From assembly GCA_964629965.1 (NCBI GenBank), contig CAZVRZ010000041.1:1-37506 (forward strand): DNA of 37,506 bases, written 5' to 3'. Within the stretch, counting starts at the first letter, position 1. Every line of letters begins with the position of its first letter. Positions 6,728 through 14,991 of the stretch are shown here, in pieces. The notes under the pieces are model-generated. The model did not search any database. It was not told the origin of the DNA and saw nothing but the letters and a program-made list of their open reading frames with translations. This stretch comes from CAZVRZ01 sp964629965 (GTDB taxonomy: Bacteria > Chloroflexota > Anaerolineae > Anaerolineales > UBA4823). Both the position numbers and the translations under genes were made by a program.

Positions 6728-8550
6728 GTGAGCGCTCATTCAAAATTCTACCGTATTTTTTCTTCAAGTATCATCATCAGTCTGATTTTTAGCTTAATGT
6801 TTATATCAGGGTCGGTCGCTAGCCCGGCGATGGGCTCGTATATTGTCCAGGGCTATCATGTTGACCAGGTGGTTGACCTGGTTGAGAGTTATGGCGGTGA
6901 AGTTACTTCGCGGCTGGACATCATTCGAGGCGTTGGTGCTACGCTTCCGGTTGCAGCTATTTCACGCTTACAGACCGAGCCGGGAATTACAGCCATCTCA
7001 CTGAATGGATCTGTAAAGAGCCTGTCGAATGGCAACGCCAATCCAACCGGCGCTGGAGCTTCCGCTACTCCTGCGACCGATTATCCTGATGTTGTGGGAG
7101 CCGATTATGTTTGGGGGCAGGGCTATACTGGCGAAGGTGTGACCGTGGCGATCGTCGACAGCGGCATGGGATGGCATGCCGGCCTTTTCCGTGATAAAGA
7201 TGGGAAAATGGAAGATCGATTGCTTGCCTGGAAAGATTTCATTAAACCCACCAAAAAACCACAGGACCCGTTTGGGCATGGCACCCATGTAACCGGTATC
7301 ATTGCCAACAGCCAGGTCGGTGAAGACGGTGAGTGGAATGGTGTGGCGCCAGGAGTAAACTTGGTGATGGCTCGCGTTTTGGATGGTAGAGGCTATGGCA
7401 CTTATGAAAGTGTGGTCTCAGGTATTCAGTGGGTGGTAGAAAATAAAGATGTTTACAATATACGTGTTTTGAATCTATCCCTGGTGGCTCCTGTTCAATC
7501 ACCTTATTGGGATGATCCTCTCAACCAGGCTGTCACCCAGGCTTGGGCAGCAGGCATTGTAGTGGTGGTAGCTGCTGGAAACTTTGGTCCCAACCCATTG
7601 ACCATTGGTGTGCCAGGCAATAACCCTTATGTGATAACGGTTGGTGCTTTTACCGACAATTACACCCCGCTTGATTGGAACGATGATTACATTGCTCCTT
7701 TCTCGTCGGCTGGCCCTACTTTGGATTCTTTCGTCAAACCAGATGTGATTGCTCCAGGCGCACATATGGTTTCGACGATGTTGGCAAGCGCTTATCTGGT
7801 ACGCGAACACGAAGCCAATAAAGTTAACCCTTTCTATGTTTCGATGGCTGGTACATCCCAGTCTGCAGCAGTAGTTTCCGGCATTGCCGCGTTGGTCATT
7901 GATGCTCATCCTGACTTGACCCCCAATCAGGTCAAGTATCGCCTGATGTATTCTGCTTTTCCATGGGTTAATCTTGACACAACCGATGCCGTTTACAGTG
8001 TCTGGCAGCAAGGTGCTGGCAGGGTAAGCGCCCCGGATGCTGTTTTGGGTGAGATAGAAGGGGCTGCCAATGCCGGACTTGATATTGTGGCTGACCTGGC
8101 AGGCGAGATTCACTACGAAGGCTTTTCCTATTTCGATGAAACCACTGGCGAATTTCGGCTGCGCGGTGATTACTCAGAATGGTCCGGCAAATACGGCAAC
8201 TGGTCTGGCGGTTATGGCAACTGGTCTGGCGGTTATGGCAACTGGTCTGGCGGTTATGGCAACTGGTCTGGTGGCTATGGCAACTGGTCTGGTGGCTATG
8301 GNNNNNNNNNNNNNNNNNNNNNNNNNNNNNNNNNNNNNNNNNNNNNNNNNNNNNNNNNNNNNNNNNNNNNNNNNNNNNNNNNNNNNNNNNNNNNNNNNNN
8401 NCTGGCGGTTATGGCAACTGGTCTGGTGGCTATGGCAACTGGTCTGGTGGCTATGGTAACTGGTCTGGTGGCTACGGCAACTGGTCTGGTGGCTACGGTA
8501 ACTGGTCGGGTAGCATTGTTTGGGCTGGCGTTTGGATCGAAGAGCCATAG
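6728..8550 (+). CDS. Secreted subtilisin-like (S8) serine protease with GNWSGGY repeat tail, interrupted by an assembly gap
   Basis: Start GTG 6728 lies eight bases after GGGAGA and gives a signal peptide (hydrophobic core ~14-28, likely cleavage after Ala31). Residues ~37-92 resemble an inhibitor I9 propeptide. The S8 catalytic domain has Asp144 (AIVDSG), His184 (GHGTH), oxyanion Asn285 (AAGN) and Ser377 (GTSQSAA), so it should be active. The C-terminus is a run of seven-residue GNWSGGY units ending in GSIVWAGVWIEEP. The protein is expected outside the cell, where the Trp/Tyr/Gly/Ser repeats could act as a surface or carbohydrate-binding tail (inference). A 100-N placeholder at 8302-8401 throws the frame off: the reading frame before the gap and the one ending at TAG 8548-8550 differ, but both encode GNWSGGY, so this is an assembly artefact and not a pseudogene. 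Expression is probably governed by the upstream c-di-GMP riboswitch. Confidence 0.9.
8195..8514 (+). repeat. 21-bp in-frame tandem repeat encoding GNWSGGY
   Basis: Five full units are visible before the gap (8195-8299) and four full units after it (8413-8496), with partial or variant units at the edges (WSGKY before, GNWSGS after). Units differ mostly at silent positions (GGC/GGT, TAT/TAC), so selection acts on the peptide. Total copy number is unknown because of the N run. Confidence 0.95.
8302..8401. other. Assembly gap, exactly 100 N
   Basis: A run of exactly 100 N is a standard placeholder and not a measured length. It falls inside a 21-bp tandem repeat, which explains why short-read assembly failed here. 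Confidence 0.98.
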
Positions 8551-8627
8551 CTTTTCGGTATAACAACGATCGATCATTGTAGTTACTTTTGCGTTACTAA
8601 TTGGCTGATTGGTAATTACAGGTGTTT

Positions 8628-8654
8628 GGAAAGGGATCGGTAAGATCCCTTTCT
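8628..8654. terminator. Hairpin between convergent protease and cyclase genes
   Basis: AAAGGGATC (8630-8638) pairs with GATCCCTTT (8644-8652), and G8629-C8653 extends the stem, with a five-base loop. It lies between two convergent stop codons. There is no T-run on either side, so it may be a weak or factor-assisted terminator. Confidence 0.4.
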
Positions 8655-8693
8655 GAGTTAATTCCTAGATCGATATTCTCTAGCTGAAGTTCA

Positions 8694-11600
8694 TCACGGA
8701 TTGGGGTATTGCGAGATGATGTTTTCCAGTTTGTTCAAATCCAGGTTAGCCCCCAATTGTTTAAAAGCACGGCGAGCATCATCGAAAAGTGTTTGGGCGC
8801 ATTCCGGGTCATTGCAATTCTTCGCCAGCAGGCCCATGGCAAGCGTTGTGCGGGCTTGTTCCAGGCGATCATTGAGAATTTCGAAAATCCTCTGGCATTT
8901 CTGATAGTATTCCCTGGCTTTTTCGTGGTCATTTTTGAGCAGGCTGATATCGCCCAGCAGCCGTAAAGCTCTCCCGCGGTCGTCAGTTGGGCTTTCCAGG
9001 ATTTCAGTCTCCGTTTGGCCGAATGAGTTTCTTGCCTCCCATGCCCACCGTTCGGCTTCATCAATGTTCCCCATTCCTAGTGTAGCCAGGCCCAGGTTGG
9101 TGAAAACATCTATGATTTCATCCAGCGCGCCAATATCGATAAATGTGCTCAAGCTGAGTTGTCCATACTCCAGCGATTTTTGCCATTCACCTGTTTGCAC
9201 ATACAACCGGCTCAGGTACATATAGGTTATGGCCACGATGTAGGAAAGGCCGATTTGTTTGGCTTTCTCAAGCGATTGTTGAAAATGGTAATAAGCTTCC
9301 TGGATGTTGCCGCGATCAAGTTGCAGCAATCCCAGGTTGCCGTGTACATCGATGATTCCCTCAACATCGCCAAGATTGGCATGCAAATCCAGGCAGTGAT
9401 TGAAATTTACCAGCGAACTATCCCATTGGCCTCGTTTTAAATCCAATAGCCCCAGGTTGTTATATGTGCGTGCTACCGCCACGTAATCGCCAATCTCTTC
9501 GCGCAATGCCAGGCTTTTCTGAACGTAGTCGATGGCTTTGTCAAGATCTTCCTTGTCGTAATAGACACCGCCTAATCTGTTATATATGGATGCGGTCACA
9601 TCATGACGCGGGGTCTGTTGAGCTAGAGAGAGTGCTTTGAGAAGGTTCTCTTCGGCAGAATCCATATTGCCTCGTCGGAATTGAATCCAACCGATATCAT
9701 TCAGGATAAGAGCCTTTTCGATCGCACTGGGCATTGGATCTTCATTGAGAATTTCTTGGGCAATCGCCAGGCATGTGAGCGCTTGCGAATAATCCCCCTG
9801 GTGTTCGTTGGTGGCACCAATCCTGCGATGCAGCGAACTGCGCTCTTCTACATACTGCCGGGGAGCCTCTGCCTGGATAACCCTGAGTGCCTGTTCGTAA
9901 TGCTGGCGAGCGGTCGGATATTCGCCCATTAGATTCAAAATATCTCCCATCCCCATGTAAATCTGGATAGCTTGGCGGTGATGGTGTTTGATCTGGCCGA
10001 GCAGTTCGATGGCATCCTGGTAATAGATCCGGGCCTGGTCGCCGATATAGCTCCTGGCAGCCTTCTGTCCTGCTAGGAGCAGATAATGTAGCGCTCGATG
10101 TTTTTTATCGCTCCAGGAAAAGTGACGCGCCAGCAGGTCGATCTGAGTTTCCAACTGGTCAGCATATAATTCCTCAATTGCTTCGCCCACCTGCCCATGC
10201 AGTTCAGTGCGATCGCGCTTAAGCAGCGTGCTGTAAATTGCATCAGACACAATTGCATGCCGGAAGGCATAAATACCGCCTTCATCCAGGATCTCAATAA
10301 ATTCACGTTTCATTAACACCGAAAGCGCTTCAACTATTTCATGATCATCCAGTTTGTTAACGACATGCTTCACGACTGACCGGTTGAATTCGCGTCCCAC
10401 TACCGATGCCACCTGGAGCACCTGGCGTTGAACCGGGTCGACCCGATCAAAACGGGCCAGGATCAGGCCCTGGAGTGAATTGGGTACTCCCAGATTTTCA
10501 ATGTTGACTTGTGGATTGACGTTCCATTGGTATTCTGTTCGCTGCAAAACACCCTGATCGATCAGCATACGCACAATCTCTTCCAGGTAGAAAGGAATGC
10601 CAGATGCCTGTCGCACGATCTGTTCCCGTAAGTTTTCTGGTAATTTTGGTAAAGAAAGCAGGCGTACCAGCAGCTCCTGGCTTTGCTTGGGTGAGAGGCT
10701 CTTTAGCTGGATCAGGGCAAAACGCTCTGGCATGCGCAGCGCAGCCTGATCGGTTATTTTTTGCAAGAGGCCTTCCTGAAAAGGGCGGCTGATAGCCAGA
10801 ATGAACAGCGGCGCATCGTCCATTGTTTCTAATAAGAACTGGAGTAGTTCTAGTGAGGTATCATCCGCCCAATGTAGATCTTCCAGGATGATCAGCAGTG
10901 GCCTCTCGAGCATTTCGGCCCGTAGGATGCTGCGAACTGCCATGAAGATTTGCTGGCGAAGTTGGCTTGCATCGAGGTATTCGATGCGTCGCGCCATGCG
11001 TACATCCGAAATGGGCAGAGAAAGCAAATGTTCCAGGTAGGGGATTATCTCGCTTGCTCTTTCCGGAAGGAGCGTTACAACCTTCTCGATCAACCGTTTG
11101 CCGGTTTCACTGCTGGACATATCCGCAGTTACATTCAGGTAATTGCGTAACAGATCCTGAAAGATCCAATAGATCACTGAACGTCGGTATGTCAGGCTTT
11201 GGCCTTCCAGCACGGGCACATGGATCTCGTGGGCGTAATCCTTTAATTCCCGAACAAGGCGACTTTTTCCAAGCCCGGCTTCGCCCACGATCAGGGCAAA
11301 TTGTCCTGGCTGTTTAGCCGCTGTCCGATTCAACATGGTCTGAAGTTGAGTTAATTCTTGCTCGCGTCCAACCATGGGCGCATGTAAGCCCTCGATGCCT
11401 CGTGTCAATCCAGGGGTCTCTTTCGCTTGAAGCGCCCGGTATCCGGTGATAGGGTAGTCAAAACCCTTTAAAAGCAGGCCAGGCTGAGCCTCGTAATCGA
11501 AAAGCATACTCGTCTGTCTGTAGACAGTTTCGCTTACCATGATCGTACCCGGTTGAGTAGCATTTTCTAGCCGGTGCGCCAGGTTAACGGTATCTCCGAT

Positions 11601-12173
11601 GGCTGTATAATTCATCAGCATGTTAGAGCCGATGCCGCCAACAATAACCGAACCCGAATGAATTCCAACCCGAATATGCAAAGGGATGCCAATTTGAGAA
11701 TTCATTTCTTTGCCCAAATTGGCAACATCCGAAAGCATATCCATCGCAGCTCGCACTCCCAACTCGGCGTTATTTTCCAGCGCAATTGGTGCTCCAAACA
11801 ATGCCATGAGTCCGTCGCCGGTAAATTTGTCTACCATTCCTTCATATTTGTAAACATCTCTGGCGAGTATTCCACTGTACTGGCGGATAAGATCGTAGAG
11901 AACTTCCTCATCGATCCGGGTAGAAAGATGGGTAAAGCCGCTGATATCTGCAAATAGAATGGTCACATTTCGGCGTTGGCCGCGAGCTTCTAGCCCGGCT
12001 TTGCGGAAGCGTTCCAATAAATCTGCACCAATCATCGCTCCCAATTGATCTGGTGTAATTTCGGCGCGGGGTGTTTGTGATGCGGACTTCATCTCCAGGC
12101 GCGCACCACAATTGCCGCAGAAGCGCATTCCGGCTGGGTTTACAAAACCACATTGAGGGCAGGAATCATTCAT
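8694..12173 (-). CDS. Adenylate cyclase (class III) - AAA/STAND ATPase - TPR regulatory protein with N-terminal zinc ribbon
   Basis: A 1159-residue cytoplasmic signalling protein. In order: zinc ribbon (Cys5, 8, 19, 22); class III cyclase domain (~67-225) with metal Asp76 and Asp120, adenine-site Lys116 and Asp194, and catalytic Asn197 and Arg201, so cAMP synthesis is expected; ATPase with Walker A GEAGLGKS (297-304) and Walker B LLIILEDLHW (~426-435); then about ten TPR units to the C-terminus. The ATPase/TPR part probably senses a ligand or partner and controls the cyclase (inference from related proteins). ATG 12173 is chosen because the zinc ribbon normally begins at the N-terminus; an upstream start (12404) adds 77 residues with no recognisable domain. 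No good ribosome site precedes 12173; a weak TTGGTT-N17-TTATTA promoter may lie at 12222-12194. It stands alone on its strand. Confidence 0.93.
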   Translation of the reverse strand: MNDSCPQCGFVNPAGMRFCGNCGARLEMKSASQTPRAEITPDQLGAMIGADLLERFRKAGLEARGQRRNVTILFADISGFTHLSTRIDEEVLYDLIRQYSGILARDVYKYEGMVDKFTGDGLMALFGAPIALENNAELGVRAAMDMLSDVANLGKEMNSQIGIPLHIRVGIHSGSVIVGGIGSNMLMNYTAIGDTVNLAHRLENATQPGTIMVSETVYRQTSMLFDYEAQPGLLLKGFDYPITGYRALQAKETPGLTRGIEGLHAPMVGREQELTQLQTMLNRTAAKQPGQFALIVGEAGLGKSRLVRELKDYAHEIHVPVLEGQSLTYRRSVIYWIFQDLLRNYLNVTADMSSSETGKRLIEKVVTLLPERASEIIPYLEHLLSLPISDVRMARRIEYLDASQLRQQIFMAVRSILRAEMLERPLLIILEDLHWADDTSLELLQFLLETMDDAPLFILAISRPFQEGLLQKITDQAALRMPERFALIQLKSLSPKQSQELLVRLLSLPKLPENLREQIVRQASGIPFYLEEIVRMLIDQGVLQRTEYQWNVNPQVNIENLGVPNSLQGLILARFDRVDPVQRQVLQVASVVGREFNRSVVKHVVNKLDDHEIVEALSVLMKREFIEILDEGGIYAFRHAIVSDAIYSTLLKRDRTELHGQVGEAIEELYADQLETQIDLLARHFSWSDKKHRALHYLLLAGQKAARSYIGDQARIYYQDAIELLGQIKHHHRQAIQIYMGMGDILNLMGEYPTARQHYEQALRVIQAEAPRQYVEERSSLHRRIGATNEHQGDYSQALTCLAIAQEILNEDPMPSAIEKALILNDIGWIQFRRGNMDSAEENLLKALSLAQQTPRHDVTASIYNRLGGVYYDKEDLDKAIDYVQKSLALREEIGDYVAVARTYNNLGLLDLKRGQWDSSLVNFNHCLDLHANLGDVEGIIDVHGNLGLLQLDRGNIQEAYYHFQQSLEKAKQIGLSYIVAITYMYLSRLYVQTGEWQKSLEYGQLSLSTFIDIGALDEIIDVFTNLGLATLGMGNIDEAERWAWEARNSFGQTETEILESPTDDRGRALRLLGDISLLKNDHEKAREYYQKCQRIFEILNDRLEQARTTLAMGLLAKNCNDPECAQTLFDDARRAFKQLGANLDLNKLENIISQYPNP

Positions 12174-12457
12174 TTTTTGGATTTGATGACCGATAATAAC
12201 ATTAAGAATACCACAAAACCAACAAATGATACTGTATCCTTCAGTAAGGAATTTCAAAAATGGCTTTCCCGGCGAGCTCTCCAAGGCACTTTTTCGCAAG
12301 TTGTTTGTCCGCACATGTGGCATTTGTCGCCAAAATTGATTGCATGAAGCCACAGATTGGGTAAGCTTAGCCCTTGTTCTAGGTGCATTTTTAGAGCCCA
12401 TCATGAATTTCCTTACGCAAAGATACAGTACCCAACAAATTAATCGGCAATTGAATG
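12174..12457. other. Intergenic region between cyclase and rplU promoters
   Basis: Divergent spacer. The minus-strand cyclase frame stays open through most of it, but the extension lacks recognisable protein motifs. No RNA gene or repeat is visible before the rplU promoter. Confidence 0.4.
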
Positions 12458-12486
12458 TTGACAGCCATTCGTAACCCTATTATAAT
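12458..12486 (+). promoter_or_regulatory. Perfect consensus sigma-70 promoter of the rplU operon
   Basis: TTGACA (12458-12463), a 17-base spacer and TATAAT (12481-12486) match the housekeeping consensus at all twelve positions. Transcription should begin near 12493, giving a leader of about 155 bases before rplU. Such strength fits a ribosomal protein operon. Confidence 0.93.
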
Positions 12487-12492
12487 TCAGCC

Positions 12493-12648
12493 CGCACTGT
12501 CCCGGCAGAGAGTTGCTGGGACAATATTTTGTTGGACTATATGTCCGTAATTCCAACTTCCCCGGATGCTTGCGCATCAAGCTTTTTCGGCGCAAAACAA
12601 GTATGGGCGCGAGCCTTGCGGTGAAGTGAAGATTGGAGAAAAAAGAAT
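12493..12648 (+). promoter_or_regulatory. Structured 5' leader of rplU with attenuator-like hairpins
   Basis: The leader holds a nine-base-pair hairpin, GTCCCGGCA (12499-12507) with TGCTGGGAC (12514-12522), including one G-U pair. Further on, GCTTG-CGCAT-CAAGC (12568-12582) is followed by five T residues and competes with GATGC/GCATC (12565-12578). The arrangement resembles an autoregulatory ribosomal protein leader, but I cannot match it to a known leader family. Confidence 0.45.
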
Positions 12649-12966
12649 ATGAAGTATGCAATTGTTGAAGATGGCGGTAAACAATATAAAGCCGTCATCG
12701 GTTCGGTGATCGATGTCGATCGCTTTCCGTCCGAGGTAGGTGAAGAAGTCGATCTGGAGCGCGTGCTCCTGGTAGCGGAAGATGAGAATGTAGTAGTGGG
12801 TGCTCCTTTTATTTCCGGAGCCAAGGTAACTGCTACGGTGGTTTCTCAGGTAAAAGCCCCCAAGGTGATCGTTTTCAAATATCTCCAAAAGAAGCGCATG
12901 CGCGTGAAGCGGGGGCATCGACAGCAATACACTCGTTTGAAGATCGACTCCATTGAGTTAGGATAG
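12649..12966 (+). CDS. rplU: 50S ribosomal protein L21
   Basis: A 105-residue protein beginning KYAIVEDGGKQYK and ending with the RRGH/RQxxTxxxI type of L21 C-terminus (KRGHRQQYTRLKIDSI). Length is normal for L21. It binds 23S rRNA in the large subunit. GGAG lies ten bases upstream of ATG 12649. It is the first gene of the rplU-rpmA-L31 operon and follows a strong promoter. Confidence 0.97.
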   Translation: MKYAIVEDGGKQYKAVIGSVIDVDRFPSEVGEEVDLERVLLVAEDENVVVGAPFISGAKVTATVVSQVKAPKVIVFKYLQKKRMRVKRGHRQQYTRLKIDSIELG

Positions 12967-12975
12967 GAGGCAAAT

Positions 12976-13257
12976 ATGGCTCACAAGAAAGGCGGCGGTT
13001 CCAGCCGCAACGGTCGAGATAGTAATTCACAACGTTTGGGTGTGAAAAAATATGGCGGCGAACTGGTCAAATCAGGAAATATCCTGGTCCGCCAGCGTGG
13101 TACTCGTATTAAGCCTGGTTTGAATGTTCAAAAAGGTAAAGACGATACGCTTTTTGCCACGATCGATGGCATCGTGATGTATGAGATCATTCGTGATGAT
13201 AAAAAGCGTGTTAATGTTTTACCGGTTGCTGAAGAAACTCCTGAAGCTGTATCGTAA
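12976..13257 (+). CDS. rpmA: 50S ribosomal protein L27
   Basis: A 93-residue protein with the invariant N-terminus AHKKGGGSSRNGRDSNSQRLG and the KSGNILVRQRGT segment. The flexible N-terminal arm reaches toward the peptidyl transferase centre. There is no N-terminal extension of the kind cleaved by Prp in Firmicutes. A strong AGGAGG precedes ATG 12976, nine bases after rplU, the usual rplU-rpmA pairing. Confidence 0.97.
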   Translation: MAHKKGGGSSRNGRDSNSQRLGVKKYGGELVKSGNILVRQRGTRIKPGLNVQKGKDDTLFATIDGIVMYEIIRDDKKRVNVLPVAEETPEAVS

Positions 13258-13286
13258 CCGGTTATGGTATAAAAAGGTAGAAACTT

Positions 13287-13757
13287 ATGCAGAAAGATAT
13301 CCATCCAACTTATTATCCAGATGCTCAGGTGGTTTGCGCATGTGGAAACACCTGGACTACAGGTTCAACCGTTAAGCTCATCCGTACCGATGTGTGCTCT
13401 AAGTGTCATCCGTTCTTCACTGGCGAGCAGCGTATCGTTGACACGGAAGGTCAGGTAGACCGCTTCTATAAGAAGCTGCAGGCCCGGCAGCAATACCTAG
13501 ATGATGTGCAAAGCCGTGAATCTGAGCGTACTTCCCCGCTGCGCCCGGTAGAAGAATTAAACCTGGGATCTCGTCCGACCGAAGCTCTACTCAAAGCTGG
13601 TATTACCACTGTCGGCCAGATCATGGAGCGGTTAACTGATGGCGAGGCGGCTTTGCTGGCGATCGATGGTTTTGGCCGCAAATCCTTGGCTGATCTTAAA
13701 AAGCGCTTACGCCAATTCGGCTACGAATTTACCGAAACAGGTGAAGTTGTAGTTTAG
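13287..13757 (+). CDS. rpmE: 50S ribosomal protein L31 fused to an RNA polymerase alpha-CTD-like domain
   Basis: Residues 1-~70 are a zinc-type L31: start MQKDIHPTYYPD, Cys17/Cys19 and Cys37/Cys40, and the HPFFTG motif. The protein then continues to 156 residues, twice the usual L31 length. After a charged linker (~71-87), residues ~88-146 resemble the helix-hairpin-helix C-terminal domain of RNA polymerase alpha: VEELNLGSR..EALLKAGITTVGQI..., GFGRKSLADLKKRL. The two parts are in one frame with no weak start between them. It is third in the rplU-rpmA operon, 30 bases after rpmA, with AAAGG seven to eight bases before the ATG. The ribosomal role is certain; the role of the extra domain (RNA, DNA or polymerase contact) is unknown. 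Confidence 0.92.
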   Translation: MQKDIHPTYYPDAQVVCACGNTWTTGSTVKLIRTDVCSKCHPFFTGEQRIVDTEGQVDRFYKKLQARQQYLDDVQSRESERTSPLRPVEELNLGSRPTEALLKAGITTVGQIMERLTDGEAALLAIDGFGRKSLADLKKRLRQFGYEFTETGEVVV

Positions 13758-13788
13758 AGCTTGCGCGATCGGAATATTCCGGTACACT

Positions 13789-13826
13789 TAACAGGCAGAT
13801 GGCATAATATCTGCCTGTTTACTTTT
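13789..13826 (+). terminator. Intrinsic terminator after the L31 gene
   Basis: AACAGGCAGAT (13790-13800) pairs perfectly with ATCTGCCTGTT (13809-13819) around an eight-base loop, followed by TACTTTT. The U-tract is interrupted, so some readthrough into tdk is likely; no separate tdk promoter is obvious. Confidence 0.6.
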
Positions 13827-13839
13827 AAGCGAGGAGCAT

Positions 13840-14409
13840 ATGAAGCATCATTCAGGACAGATTGAAGTGATTACAGGTTCCATGTTTTGTGGAAAAACGG
13901 ATGAGTTGATCCGGCGTTTAAGGCGGGCAGCGATCGCTCGGCAGAAAGTGCAAGTATTTAAGCCTTCTATTGATACTCGCTATGCGGAACAAAAAGTTAC
14001 TTCCCACGCGGGTAGCGATTTTGGCGCAATACCCATCCAACAAGCTGGCCAGATTTTGGAGCTGCTAGAGCCGGACACAACCGTGGTGGCGATCGATGAA
14101 GTGCAATTCTTGGATAATGATGTCGTTCCTTTGGTTCAGCAATTGGCCGAGAAGGGCTTGCGAGTGATCCTGGCAGGTTTGGATATGGATTTTCGCGCTG
14201 AGCCGTTTGGTCCAATATCTGCACTGATGGCCCTGGCTGAAAAGGTAGATAAACTACAAGCTATATGCATGGTTTGCGGTGAGCCGGCCACGCGCACGCA
14301 GCGGTTGGTGAATGGCGCCCCGGCGAATTACAATGATCCGGTGGTGATCGTGGGTGCGGCTGAACTATATGAGGCGCGCTGCCGTCGGCATCATAAGGTG
14401 CCCCGCTGA
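13840..14409 (+). CDS. tdk: Thymidine kinase (type II)
   Basis: Cytoplasmic salvage enzyme phosphorylating thymidine with ATP. The 189-residue protein has the P-loop GSMFCGKT (~13-20), the DEVQF motif (Walker B-like), the lasso-region LDMDFRAEPFGP, and a C-terminal zinc site built from CMVCG and a later Cys/His pair. Length matches bacterial TK1-like enzymes. GAGGAG precedes ATG 13840 by three bases. It is followed by hpt after eight bases, forming a small nucleotide-salvage operon. Confidence 0.96.
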   Translation: MKHHSGQIEVITGSMFCGKTDELIRRLRRAAIARQKVQVFKPSIDTRYAEQKVTSHAGSDFGAIPIQQAGQILELLEPDTTVVAIDEVQFLDNDVVPLVQQLAEKGLRVILAGLDMDFRAEPFGPISALMALAEKVDKLQAICMVCGEPATRTQRLVNGAPANYNDPVVIVGAAELYEARCRRHHKVPR

Positions 14410-14416
14410 GGTTGTT

Positions 14417-14986
14417 ATGATACAAGATTATCACGAATTTCTCGATGAAGTTTTATTCTCTGAAGAAGTTTTGCAGAAACGAATTGCTGATCTCGGCGAG
14501 CAGATTAGTCGGGATTACCAGGGGATGGATTTACTTCTAGTCTGTATTTTGCGGGGAGGCGTGTTGTTCTTGTGTGACCTAATGCGGCACATCACAATAC
14601 CGCACATGTTGGAGTTTATGGCGGTGTCTTCGTATGGTGTGGGCGCGCGCCAGACCAGTGGGCAGCCGCGTATCACTCTAGATGTAAATACGGATATTCA
14701 CAACCGGAATGTATTATTGGTGGAAGATATTGTCGATAGCGGTTACACCATCCGGGCGGTCGTAGATTTTTTGCAAACCCGCCGCCCGAAAAGCCTGCGG
14801 GTGTGTACGCTGCTGGACAAATCGGAACGTCGTGAGGTAGCTGCGCCGGTTGATTACGTTGGCTTTGTGATACCCGATAAATTTGTATTTGGCTATGGCC
14901 TGGATATTGATGAATATTACCGCAACCTGCGTTTTATCGGTACTGTTGCTGCAGGGCGATACCGGCCTCCGCAACCTGATACCTGA
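14417..14986 (+). CDS. hpt: Hypoxanthine phosphoribosyltransferase
   Basis: Purine salvage enzyme converting hypoxanthine (and often guanine) with PRPP to the nucleotide. The 189-residue protein shows LLLVCILRGGVLF, the flexible loop SSYG near residue 71, the PRPP-binding VLLVEDIVDSGYT (~99-111) and a C-terminal GYGLDIDEYYRNL. ATG 14417 is chosen because GAGG overlaps the tdk stop codon at the proper distance and the upstream in-frame start at 14354 would lie deep inside tdk. Translation is probably coupled to tdk. Confidence 0.96.
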   Translation: MIQDYHEFLDEVLFSEEVLQKRIADLGEQISRDYQGMDLLLVCILRGGVLFLCDLMRHITIPHMLEFMAVSSYGVGARQTSGQPRITLDVNTDIHNRNVLLVEDIVDSGYTIRAVVDFLQTRRPKSLRVCTLLDKSERREVAAPVDYVGFVIPDKFVFGYGLDIDEYYRNLRFIGTVAAGRYRPPQPDT

Positions 14987-14991
14987 TCAGC

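Noticed and set aside
8195..8514. Short regular repeats that could suggest a CRISPR array
   Set aside because: Units are contiguous 21-mers without unique spacers and encode an in-frame GNWSGGY peptide.
8300..8563. Apparent frameshift in the protease gene
   Set aside because: It is produced by the arbitrary 100-N placeholder; both sides encode the same repeat peptide in consistent phase if the gap is resized.
12174..12404. N-terminal extension of the cyclase (77 residues)
   Set aside because: No recognisable domain; the zinc ribbon at 12173 is the expected N-terminus of this family.
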